NCBI RefSeq assembly: GCF_963678635.1
Contig: NC_087064.1
Span: 76,162,213-76,226,212, forward strand
DNA: 64,000 bases
Direction of reading: 5' to 3'
Source: Symsagittifera roscoffensis
Lineage: Eukaryota > Xenacoelomorpha > Acoela > Convolutidae
Shown: piece by piece, positions 9,484 to 20,340 of the stretch
Layout of the letters: each line of letters starts with the position of its first letter
Numbering within the stretch: the stretch's first letter is position 1
Program-made: the position numbers and the translations under genes
Notes under the pieces: generated by a model
Databases searched by the model: none
Told to the model about the DNA's origin: nothing
Seen by the model: the letters and a program-made list of their open reading frames with translations, nothing else

Positions 9484-12400
9484 TCATAAGCACGAGAAGT
9501 GAAGTCCGTCCAGGAGCTCTTGTTGCTGGTTTCGAAGCTCGATCTGATCCATAAGCATCATTTGCATGCTAGTCGCTTCCTCGAAGGATACCAGAGCAGC
9601 GATGTTTCCCATTTCGGCCGCCAGTGGGTTTCGTCTGTTGTTCACTTGATCTTGTTCAACCAATGAAATGCTCTCAATTAGCTCTGTCATTACCGCATTC
9701 AAGTTCCTGTTTTCCGATTGGACAGCTGGAGAGGAGCTGCCTTTCAGTTGGAACTCTTTACACTTCAGATCTTTGGCCAGATTCCTGAAGCAGATTAGAT
9801 TAAAGGTTATTTCGATATCCAATAGTCAGAACATTTAAAACTCAGTATTTTTGTGTTTTGGAAGTTCTTCAGAATTTCTGTCAAAATTCGAATACAAATA
9901 AAAATAATGTGTTTTAATTCCAATTAGTCTTATGTTAAATTATCAATTTCAAACTTTTACCCTTTATAAGTTTTGTTAGCCCTTTGCGAAAACAATTTAA
10001 CGTCTAAATTCCGTTTTATTGGATCCGTCTAATTTGCTTATCGTCTAATTTCCTAACCCCCCTCTTTTCTATCTGAAATAACTTGAGAAAATGGTTCAGA
10101 GCAGTTAGTTGAACAAATAAACAATCATATGATACGGTACACACATGATTCGGCTCATCGGAAGTTTTTTTCTCTGTAATTGTCCTGATTACAACACTTC
10201 ATTATCTCTCAGATAAATTTGAAGCTGAAAAATGGAAAAGAGTTACGAACGTAAAGGAAACCGAAAAAAAACTGACTTGTTTTTGAAAAAACTTGAACTT
10301 TTGAATTTCGAAGAAAAAAATAGATGGCCGTGCAGCTCTTTGAAATTGTGAAACAATTTATGATTGACACTTCTTGATAAAATAAATCCAATTTGAGAAA
10401 ACTGGATCAATAGGTAAAATTTTTATTTCGCTGGGAAATCTGATAATTCCCATTTTCGAAATTAGAAGTCGATCACGTTTTTTTGCAATCTTTACATTTT
10501 TGCAGTTCAATAATCGAATTTGCCTTTCTTTTACCAAAAGAAATGAACTAAACTGAAAAAGAAATCAACAGCCAAACCGCGAAAAATCAAAAATGAGCGT
10601 GACAACTATTAAGACTTTTTCTGAAAAAAATCACCAAGACCTACACAAGAGTACTCATTACGTTCATTACTCTTAAACAAAAGCGCTTGACACTGAACCA
10701 CACAAAACTTCATTGCATATTCTACGAACAAAAATCCGTATAGACTGTTGCGCCTGTCAGTTGTTCGAGTCTTATTAGTCGGAATGAGCTAAGAAGTCCA
10801 AGATGAATCATTGGTCAGATATAATTTTCATACAAGAAGGTGTATCACAAGGTTCCCTTCTCGAACCCTAACTATTTTACATCTACCTCTTGCTTTTAAG
10901 TTAGTCTAGTCTTCATTGGTTTTAGATTACCAAATACTTGATTACATATATTGATATTACAGAGTTAGCTTCAAAATATCCGGTACTGCATCTCTGGCCA
11001 CAAAAAAACTAGCTAACTTCCGACAACTTGCAAATCATTGTGAAGTTAACGAGATTGAAGAGTGTCTTCAGTCCAAAAACCTGCTAAGCCTTTTAGGAGC
11101 TATCTTAAATCATTAAATTCTATAGCCTCGCGCTCACTCGATTGTTTATTGACAGTACCCTAATCTTGAACCAAATAAACGCAGTTGGTTCTGGTTTTTA
11201 CTATCTAAGATTACTACTAACAATTATTTAAATGTAAAATGTTGATGCGATGATTACCTTAAGCCGAAAATTTCTCTTCGCGCTAGGATTACTGAATCAG
11301 TGTCCACAATACTTCCAAATTATGTACATATAAACTAAAACCCTTAAAAAAGAACGACTAATTTTTCAATTTTTTCTCCTTCTTTCGAATCATGAACAAA
11401 AAACATCACGTCAAAGCTCTTTGCATTTCAAGAACCTTACATGATGGGCTCTTTTTATGAAATTTGCGCTGGCTTGTGTATTTAGTATACAAAAAATCAA
11501 TGCATTCGGTTCAACTAACCGATTACACTAACAGACACACAAGAGATTTATGACTAGCTGCTACTAATAAATTCGATAAGCAAGCTTCAACCGTGGGGTA
11601 TGGTCATGCATTCCCCCACAGTTGGTCATGCATTGAGCAGGACCGGGGTCTAATTAAGGACCGGGGTAAAAATAATAATAATAAGCAAGCTTCAATTCAC
11701 GCTCAAGTCATTCAAAATACCAATGATAACGGAAAAATTAAAAAAATATTTTTTTTTTGTAGATGAAAGTAGTCAATACATTCTGCTAATCTTATCACCG
11801 CTTGCTTCTTCTTTATGTAGTGCTATGCTACCCTTCATTTTGTTGATCTGTTTTGAAGTTAAGGATTGGGTAATTTTGGAAGCAACTAGAAAATCAATTT
11901 ATAATATCTTTGCAAATCACTTTGCTAACAATAAGCATCATACGCAAGTTTTCATGAGTAATCACGACCCAATCACAAAAACACTTTTAGTTCAAAACTG
12001 CTTGTTGGATAAATCGAACCATGCGTTTAACTTTTGTGGGTACATGAATATATCGACAAATTATAAATTGAATTTCCACTAGTTCCTGCCTTTTTCGTCT
12101 CAAGTATGGGCAAAAATTCTGCGCCAAATGGACAGAAACAATCATTTATTTTGAATTGATTCTCAACCAAGCTATCACATGATTCACCGATTCTGTTAAT
12201 CAATATTTTACCGAAAAAAATATATGCTCAGTTATGATAGCTAACGCAAGCGTAATTATGAGGATATGCAGAAACGCTTGGTATACAAGACTACCCTGAG
12301 CCCCTAGTACTTACAAATATCCTCTGTGGATGACAGCCTCAATTTTAGGTTCCTCCAATGCATTGAATTGGATAGACTCCAGGGTTGCATTGGAGATGAA

Positions 12401-15400
12401 CTTTTCCATACTGTCAAACACGATCTTGTCTCCTTCAGTCAAATTTGCAGGCATCCAGAACTTCCCTGACAACGCATCCAGATCGTCACCAACGCATCCA
12501 AGAATGGTAAACTCCTTCTTTAGGTTTTCATCACACTCCGAAGCACCTGGTCGAAGGGCCCAAGGTTCAGACATTCGATATTCACTATACTGCATGAGAC
12601 CAGAAAAGGAGCCGTAAACACTGTCGGTTATACTGCAAACACCCTTGTCACCACAGGACTTCGAAACGGTAACAACAACTTTCAGGACCTCGCTCATCAA
12701 CCAATCAGAGGCGTCCGCTATGACAGTCAGCTTTGGCCAAATTTCAAAGATCTTCGATTCCAGCATTGAGTTGATTTTGGCGACATGCTGAAAAATTCCA
12801 ATTAATTTTGAAAGGCCATAATTATTGTTCTAAAAAAATATTCAAACTCAATCCCTCTATCACCTGGTCTTTGAACGAATTATCGCTATCTGCAGTAGAA
12901 AGACCACCCAAGTTGAGAAACTCAATAGCACATCCAAGGGATTCCTAAAGATAAACTAAGACAACTTTATCACTACAAAATAAAAAATATATCTTGCTTT
13001 TCAGTTTACTAACCGCATATTTCATGGCAACGATTGTTCTGTTAAAAATTTGTTCGATCTCCGCCTCATTGGAACACGCTGATACATCACACCTTAAATC
13101 AACTTTTCGTTTTCTAAGCTAGTTTGACTCCTTTAAGAATAATTTAACCCAAAAAATGACCAGCCGTTTTTTGGGTATAGCAAATAAAAAATGTACCCAA
13201 TTCCCAAAACATTGATGTTTTTCTTCGCTGCGCAATCCAGAATTGACTTGTAGTACTCTTCATTCTTGTTCCACGACACCTTCACAATCACTCTAAAAAC
13301 TCTCCATATTAAAAAAAATGAAACTTCAACACAGAGGCGAGGCTGCGACTTCGCAAACACAAGCAGTAAAACCGCGAACACTAGTTCTAAAATGTTTTTT
13401 TTTAAAAAAAAACAAGGATTGCCGGTTTCTGTGCAAGTAGCACAGAATGTTCCGACAATAGTCTTAACAAAATACAAAACTTTTTTTTAAAATTAATGAC
13501 GTTTTTTTCGGCGTGGTGTGATAAAAGGATCTGAAAGGAAAAAACATAGCCAACTGACACTTGGAAAAAAGTAATGAACGCAAGGAAACTAAAAAAAAAA
13601 CGACTTGTTTTTTCAAATATCTTCAACTTTTGAATTTCGGAAGAAATTAGATGGCCTTAAAGCTCTTTGAATTTTTAGAACAATTTATGGTGGACACTTT
13701 TTCGTTAAAATTAGCCCAATTTGAGAAAATTGGATCAATAGGTATAACTTTTATTTCGCTGGGAAATCTGATAATTAATTTCCATTTTCAAAATTAGAAG
13801 TCGATCACGTTTTTCGTGACTTCAAGTTTGCTGTTCGATAGTTGAGTTTGCCTTCCTTTTAGCAATAGAAATGCATTGAACTTGAAAAAAGTCAAACCGC
13901 GAAAAATCAAAAATGAGCGTGAACAAATTTTAAAACTTTTTCCTGAAAAAAAAATCAGCAAGACCTATATAAAAGTCTTCACTACGTTGATTCCTGTCAA
14001 TATTACGGAGAAAACGCTTTCAGAACTGGCACAATTGTTTTTGGAAAATTGAACGAAATCTAAATTTGGGTCAAAAAGTCAAATATGTCTGGCATCCATT
14101 GTGAATTCCTTGCCACACTTAGGAAAAAACCATTATGCAGGCCATGCCTCTACATCATGTTCTTTCGATTGAATGTTTACTCTCAAATTTGTCACCGTAA
14201 TTTTGGACAAAACCAAAAAACATCCAAAAACGGTTACTATTATTATTTCAAAACTTGGACTTTAAGGATTAGAGCTCACCCGCTATGCAGAGAAAAATCC
14301 AAACACCTATTCTTTCTTTTAAACCCTTTATCTCAGATTTGATAGGATAATTTCCGAGAAAAAACAAGTTTCCAAAAAAATGGCCCAAAAACTTCAATAC
14401 TTTTACATTTTTAAGGCGATAACTGTAATTTATCAAAATTTATGGCGAAACCAATTTTGCGAAGAAAATTCACAAAAATGTTCTTACGATTAACATCAGA
14501 TTTGGCTGGGCAGTTTTTGAGAAATGTCAAAAAAGTCAACAAAATTTTCAAGCTTTCCAAATTGGACAATTTCTGTAGCCATAACTATTTTAGGATTCCT
14601 GACACCGGTTTTTTGCGATTGATCCCTTAATCGAAATCAAAAATTGTCAAAAAATATTTTAGGTTAGTTTAATGAGAAAAATCAAAAGTTCACAAAAAAG
14701 GTCAAGTTGTCATCAAAATGCCTTTTTCTCCAAAAGGTAGAGTGTATGCCGGTTACGCAGAGAACATTACTATAACCTATTAATTCGATTGAATCTTAAA
14801 TCGTGAGAGTTGGGAGGGTAAAATACGAGAAAGGTCAAAAAATTTTAAAAAAAATTCTCTTGAGGCCATAACTTTATTTTACAAAATTAGGCCGTAGCCG
14901 CTTATGCAGTTTGAGAAAATCCAAAAAAAATTGAAAAATGATCCAAAATTTCCCTTCCCAGAGTTTTCGAAGGCTGTAGCAAGTGGAGTAAGGTAAAAAA
15001 AGAGAGAGTAGGTGATTATGTAAGCACAAAAGGGTAGCGTTCGGTCTTTCTATTGGTAGCAGCTTTTCAAATATAGGCCAAGTGGTTTCTGAGAAAAACA
15101 TTAGTTTTTGTGAAACAAATCCAAAGCGTCCAGAAACCAGATCCATATATTTTCGTACCCGTTCCTATCAAACAGGAGTTTTCATAATACCTGTTTTTAT
15201 TATAAAAGTACTAGCCACCAAAAATCAGAAACAACGATATAATGCTAAGAAACAACGATATAATGCTAAGTAAACCAAATATAATTCTGCAAAAGGGCCA
15301 CCAAATTAACGAGCATTTTTTCTTTCGACTTTTGAGTTCGTGATATGTGGGAAACAAGTGGAGTTCGTGATATGACATTACGCTCCGCTTGTGTATCTAT

Positions 15401-16508
15401 ATCAACTATTATGCTATATTTAGTCCGTAATTTTCGTACCTAGAGTTGACCGCCCCGAACGACTCGATTTGTTTCAGATCTTTTTCGTTGTTCGCGGCTA
15501 CAACACAGTTTTGCGCCACAGCCGCTTTCAAACTGGATTTAGGCTGGTTCTCTCCATCGAACACAACATTTCGAGTTTTGACACCAGAATTACCGGCAGA
15601 CAGCAAATCCCGCTAAAATTCCAAATCATGAGGTTAGTGTCCAGGCAAAATTGACTCATTTCATTAAGCTGCTAATTTTGGCTTTAGACAACTGTACATT
15701 TCGAGCATCTTATCGATTAGAAACAGAAGCTCATCGGTTAAACGAAATTAACATTGAAATCATTCATTTGAAACAATCGAAAAAATGATGACGAATCGAT
15801 AAACACCAAAAAGATGAAACAGCAATTCAGTTAATACAGGAACTCGGTATAACGTTCAGCTGATATTATTATGTCACTCATCAGAGATTTAAGAGAATCA
15901 AAAAAACTTCTTCAAATGAATCTAACCTCGCAATTTGAGCTTACCTTGTTAGAGCATGTAAAGCCAACTCCTAGATTCTTGACTAGCGGAGAAACTCCGA
16001 ATTTGCTGTAACGGAGGGAGAAGAGAGGCTGCACTTGAGGGAAAATATCTCGCCATGACTTCAAGTTGTAACTCAAAACTCCGAAGTCACAGATCCACGT
16101 GACCGGAGACTAAATTCAACAGATCAGTTTTCAACTAAGGAAACCCGAAACTGGACAATACTCTCCAAAACACCGAAACTGGACAATCTAAAGATGCTAC
16201 CTTAAAAGCTTGGTTGCATTAGATTTATAGATATGAGCGATCCATAAACCTCAATTCTGCTGTACAATATATGCTATGATACCTGTAAAAATAGTAATGA
16301 CACCTCCAATTGCCTGTCTACGTGTTTTCATCAAACAAAAACAATCATCTAATGAAAAATTTGAAGATGCAAAGCTCATTGTGAAACTCACATTTTGAGA
16401 TAGTTCTTGAATCATGGTCTGGTTAGACTGTTGGTGGAGGCATTCTTGCAGTACAGTGTCAAAGTAAGCTAAGTGGTTGTAGTCAAGTTTAATATCTATC
16501 AGCTGCAT
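9484..16508 (-). CDS. Ornithine-decarboxylase-like pseudoenzyme (antizyme-inhibitor-like), 8 exons
   Basis: Exons: 16392-16508, 15945-16109, 15440-15612, 13197-13292, 13014-13092, 12864-12944, 12315-12787, 9484-9784. All have GT donors and AG acceptors (TTTAG, TTTTAG, TTTCAG, CTTCAG), and the phases join to exactly 495 codons (494 aa). Alignment to eukaryotic ODC is collinear from the N-terminal WICDFGVLSYNLKSW segment, through GFTCSNK, VLGIG..CD, LNLGGLS and DSVYGSF, to GDDLDAL near the C-terminus. Key ODC residues are lost: the PLP lysine context PFYAVKCN is PLFSLRYS (K to R), D88 (GFDCASK) is T, the HVGSG loop is missing, EPGR is DASD, and the catalytic Cys of CDGLD is G. So it cannot be a standard decarboxylase. 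By family precedent, inactive ODC homologues bind antizyme and regulate polyamine synthesis; that role here is inference. Intron 7 is 2.5 kb and repeat-filled. Confidence 0.88.
10245..10620 (+). repeat. Dispersed repeat copy inside intron 7
   Basis: This is the best preserved member, with 13570-13955, of the family also seen at 7385 and 8120. Shared blocks include GAAGTCGATCACGTTTTT and GCGAAAAATCAAAAATGAGC. The rest of intron 7 (9785-12314) holds no gene I can support. Confidence 0.75.
11591..11680 (+). mobile_element. Tiny retroposed insert with 15-bp target-site duplication and AAT-rich tail
   Basis: A 90-bp segment, GC-richer than its surroundings, starts CCGTGGGG, has internal duplications (GGTCATGCATT twice, GGACCGGGGT twice) and ends in AAAAATAATAATA. 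It is flanked on both sides by the identical 15-mer ATAAGCAAGCTTCAA (11576-11590 and 11681-11695). A long TSD plus an A-rich 3' tail is the signature of target-primed retroposition. The source RNA is unknown. Confidence 0.75.
13293..15439. other. Intron 3 of the ODC-like gene
   Basis: Contains the dispersed repeat copy at 13570-13955. From 14300 to 14900 it has loosely repeated blocks resembling CCATAACTTTATTT..CAAAATT..GG with CAAAAAAGTC. A short direct repeat (ATAATGCTAAGAAACAACGAT, in part) lies near 15,240-15,270. No coding sequence supported. Confidence 0.5.
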
Positions 16509-16607
16509 GATGGGACTCGCGGGAAAAGTTCTAAAACGCGCTTATTCATCGACGTTTTTCTTGTATAAAAGTTTTATTTTAAAAAAAAATTGAGAACAAA
16601 CTACTGT
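16509..16607 (-). promoter_or_regulatory. Compact intergenic spacer: poly(A) signal and possible trans-splice acceptor
   Basis: On the minus strand the upstream gene stops at 16608. An AATAAA follows at 16578-16573, then a GCGTTTTAG acceptor-like site at 16530/16531, 22 nt before the ODC-like ATG. The whole gap is 99 bp. This arrangement matches nematode operon spacers, where SL trans-splicing matures the downstream cistron. It needs transcript evidence. Confidence 0.45.
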
Positions 16608-16880
16608 TCACGCCCAGCCCGGATCAGGATCCCACGGCAACTCCGCGTTGAAATCAACCTGATCTCTGTTCCTTGCAAGTGTTTCCCAGCGTTTGGCTAC
16701 CTTGCCAACGAAAATGGCCTGAACAAAAAAATTTCATTGTCATATTCTTACGCCCAAGGAACAAGCATTATAACATGCACTTACTGTATCGGAACAGCAG
16801 AGGTCCGCCAAAGAAAATATTATTTCTTCGAACGGCTGAATTGTTGAAACTGTAAATTGAATTTCACAAATACGTAAATC
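16608..16880 (-). CDS. Last two exons of an unrecognised gene upstream of the ODC-like gene
   Basis: The exon at 16785-16880 (32 codons, fully open, TTTCAG acceptor, GTAAGT donor) joins in phase 0 to the exon at 16608-16718 (TTGTTCAG acceptor, 36 codons plus TGA). The C-terminus is Trp/Pro/Asp-rich (AELPWDPDPGWA). I recognise no family. Exons further 5' were not resolved. Candidate pieces lie around 17,100-17,250, and the Penelope insertion at about 17.36 kb may have truncated the gene. Confidence 0.55.
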
Positions 16881-17372
16881 CTGAAATCAGAGAAACAATA
16901 AGGGTCATAGAAACAAATGTTTTAATTGCTTCAAAAACGGTCAATTAAGTGGGTCTGTGCTTTAATTAACTTCAAACACGATAATTTCATATCAAACTAT
17001 TCAACCCAAAAACAACAGAGCGGCAGAAATGGAAAACTATAAATAACACTAGAAACTAAAAAAATCATCCTATAAAATTGGACTGCAGAAAAACCCTTTT
17101 GGTGAAACGATAACCACTAACTTTAAAATGGCGAACTTACTCAAATACAAATTTTCGAGATTTGGATGTTTTCTTGAGAAAAAAATATAAGCATTGCAGA
17201 AGAAGTAATCCACAGAAACACTAGAACAAGTGAACATGGCAAACAACAATTTTTTTTCCGGTTTACAAGATGTTGCGTGTAAGAATGAACTCATTAATCT
17301 CTTTTTGGTTTATCACGAATTTACAAGTAAATTTGAAATTTTTTTTGAAGAAAAATTTGAAGAAATTTGAAG

Positions 17373-18888
17373 ATCAAATATACAAACCAATACTAAAGAG
17401 GCTAGAGAAAAAATAGAAAACATTGCTCTTGATCCGGATGAAACCATAATATCTCTTGATGTGAAAAGATTGTACACCAACGTTCCCCTGAAAGAGGCAA
17501 TTGAAATTGCTCTACAGAAGCTGTACAGCCAGGAGTCTCCTCCTGAAATTCAAAGAGCAACCATGAAAAGGCTTTTGAATATGGCGGTCAGCAAAGTATA
17601 TTTCAAGTGTAAAGATTCATGGTATGTACAAGTTGATGGTTTAGCAATGGGCGCGTCCCTCGCTGTAATTCTGGCGAACTTATGGCTGAAAGAGTACGAA
17701 TTTGCTCTACGACAACAAATACCGGTGGGAACGGGGGTACAGCAAATTAATGACAAAAACGGCTTGTGCCCATGTTGCAGCAGGAAAGTCACATATAGAT
17801 CAAAGGGGGTTGAATGCGAGAGTTGCCGAAACTGGTATCATCTAAAATGCGGAAAAATATCCGATGACGTATACACATCAATAACCGAGATAGTCTGGTA
17901 CTGCGAAAGCTGCTGCCGAACTAAGAACAAGGAGAAGGATACTCCCCAGGTGAAATTGTTCCTCAGGTATGTGGATGACATTGTTAGAACAGTCAGAGGG
18001 GAGTCGAGTTGTCTTCTCGATGCCGCCAATTCTCTCCATCCAAATTTGCAGTTCACTCTAGAGAAAACTAATTCGGAGGGGAATTTGCCGTTCCTGGATT
18101 TGAACATAAATGTATCGCAGGGTAGGCGTGTAACTTGCAGTTGGTATCAAAAACCAACAGATACAGGAACTATACTGAACTATAGAAGCTGCGCCCCAAC
18201 TCAGTATAAGCGTAGTGTTATCCAAGGCACTGTACACAAGGTTTTTAGGAGTACATCTAGCTGGGAGCAATTTGATAACTCTATGGAAACTAATAGGGCG
18301 CAATGGCTGACAAATCAGTACCCTGAAAATTGGTCCGCAAAGTTGGTTTCAGACGCCTTGTGCAAGATCATCGAGGGTAAGGGCAAGCCCCTGGATAGTG
18401 ACAGGGGTTTGTCAGTTCAATCACCAAAGGATGGGAAGCCCCCAATGCTGATGGTGCAAACTAGAGGTAACCAGAGCCAATATTTTGCTAACAGGTTACG
18501 AAAATTAACTAACGTTCAAGTGGTTTTCACCACAAGAAAACTACAATCATGTTTACCATCACTGAAGTCAGCATTTTCTAATGACCTCAAGTCAAGAGTG
18601 GTTTATAAACTGTCATGTAGTGGATGCACTTCCACCTATGTCGGACAAACTGTTCGACATTTGACCACTAGAATTGAGGAGCATAAGAAAGCAGACACAC
18701 CGGTAGGCCTCCACCTTCAGCAATGCCAACTTGAAGGAAATAGCGCAGATCTTAGTTGGGAAATTATAGATAGGTCAAACAACCAAACAAAATTGCTAAC
18801 ACTAGAGGCAATACATATCAGGAAAGAGAAACCTGGCTTGAACACGCGCGATGAGTTTAGGAGCAAGGAGTTAACACTGAAAATTTAA
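17373..18888 (+). CDS. Penelope-like element: RT with inserted PHD finger plus GIY-YIG endonuclease, 5'-truncated
   Basis: The frame is open from about 17373, just after a TGA, to TAA 18888. It starts in RT motif A (TIISLDVKRLYTNVPL), so the N-terminal RT portion is missing. Numbering from codon 17461, motif B is GLAMGASLAVILANLW (60-75) and motif C is YVDD (170-173). Between B and C, where Penelope RTs normally have a short loop, lies a complete C4HC3 PHD-type zinc finger: C103, C106, C119, C122, H127, C130, C148, C151. The C-terminal GIY-YIG domain shows YKLSCSGC..YVGQT, an R..EH helix and the LEAIHIRKEKPGLN segment with the catalytic Glu. Family role: target-primed retrotransposition. The frame has no internal stops, so it is a young or recently active copy despite 5' truncation. 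Confidence 0.88.
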
Positions 18889-19250
18889 TCCCAAAATATT
18901 TTTGGTTTTTTATTCAAAACGTACATGTCTAAATCGAAATTATGACTCATAAACTTCCAGACAAAGTAATTTAAAAATATTTGATTAATTTTAGAGGTTA
19001 AAGGTATTTTAATCTTAATAGTAATTTAGAGGTCAACTGTGATTGGCTAATTTTTTATCATGATGGTTTAGAATCAAATTGTATGTGATTTATTGTAAAT
19101 AACATTTGTAAATTGATGTTTTATCGTCATTTAGAGTAGTTTATTGTAAAAATCCTGACGATGCACATAGTTGCGAAAACGTTTGAAATTTACTTTTTAG
19201 CAAAAATTTCTTCATTAATCTCATTCAGAATAAACCACCTGGACAATCTA
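18889..19250 (+). ncRNA. Penelope 3' region with hammerhead-ribozyme-like motif
   Basis: At 19155-19178 there is CTGACGA, a short GCA/TGC stem capped by CATAGT, then GAAA. This is the core order of the hammerheads known in Penelope-like elements (CUGANGA - stem II - GAAA). The palindromic AACGTT after it could serve as a short stem III. The T after CTGACGA is unpaired, so the fit is imperfect. The same motif is duplicated at 22345-22368. Confidence 0.4.
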
Positions 19251-20330
19251 ACATATCAGCGGGGACTTTAAAACATGGATGCAATGAAATATACGCACAC
19301 ATCACATTTCTCATAAATAAATGCATAAAAATCAATTCATTCCCAGCTATACTCAAAAAAAAACACTGTAAGCGCAATATACAAAAGGACCCAAAAATAG
19401 CTGAGAAATATAGACAAATCTCAATAACAGGTCCACTCTCAATTTTTTTGAAAAGTTATTTTACAAACAGATCAATGAATATCTTTTGATTAATAACCAG
19501 CTCGTTAACACACAATATGCTTTTAGATACTCTTATTCAACAATTGCCTCAATTCTTTATTGCACTAAATTTTTCCGCAAGTCAATGGATAAAAACACTT
19601 TCGTTGCTGTATCTCTATTGGTTGTATCCAAAGAATTCGATTCAGTTTGTCATGATCATTTTGAGAGTAAACTGAAGGATTTGGAATTTTGTGAACCAGC
19701 ATTGACTATGGTTCATAGTTTCGTGAGCAATAGCCAACGAGAAACTGTATCAAACAACACAGAATCCAATTGAACCTCACTCAACCTGCGTAAGGTACAC
19801 TTTTGAGACCTTTAATCTTCAACCTATAAACCAATGACTTGAAAGAACATCTAACCATAAAGTGCAAATTAATGCAAAATGCAGACGACACTCTCCTATT
19901 TTGCGACGATAATATTGTTGATAAAGTATTGCAGATAATACAGGAATCATGTCAAAAATTGTCTCTAAGTTTTCAAGACACTTTTTAAAACTCAATACAA
20001 GCAAAACTGAACTGATCATTTAAGCAAAAAACATCAATATACAAGCAACAATGTGAAAATCAGTATGATTTTAGATGATAGTATAACGGAAAAAAGCACA
20101 AGTCAGGTAAATGGGGGTAATTTTCGATCAATTTGTCACATTCCAAGTAAATTATCAAAAATCAAAAATTATCTACAATCAGCATACCCAAAAACCAAAC
20201 ACAAGCACGACATAGATGATCAGAACAAAAATTTTAAAAATTACACCATAAAGAAAGATTCAGCCGTCATTATATCAAAAACTGTTCTTTTCAGAAAATC
20301 AGTTTAAATATGGAACCAAATTGAAAGCAC
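19240..20330 (+). pseudogene. Non-LTR retrotransposon RT remnant (copy 1)
   Basis: Translated pieces match the CR1/L2/jockey-type RT order: a thumb-proximal YRQISI-like block, QYAFRYSYSTIASIL, then KEFDSVCHDHFESKL (motif A), then NADDTLLFC in place of YADD (motif C) near 19,880. It has multiple stops and frame changes. The longest clean piece is 19,486-19,773. Confidence 0.7.
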
Positions 20331-20340
20331 AACTGAAAAC

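Noticed and set aside
11723..12082. 119-codon plus-strand ORF
   Set aside because: Lies antisense inside intron 7 of the ODC-like gene, low complexity at its start, no family resemblance.
16590..16847. Plus-strand 85-codon ORF
   Set aside because: Antisense to the two phased minus-strand exons at 16608-16880, which have good splice sites.
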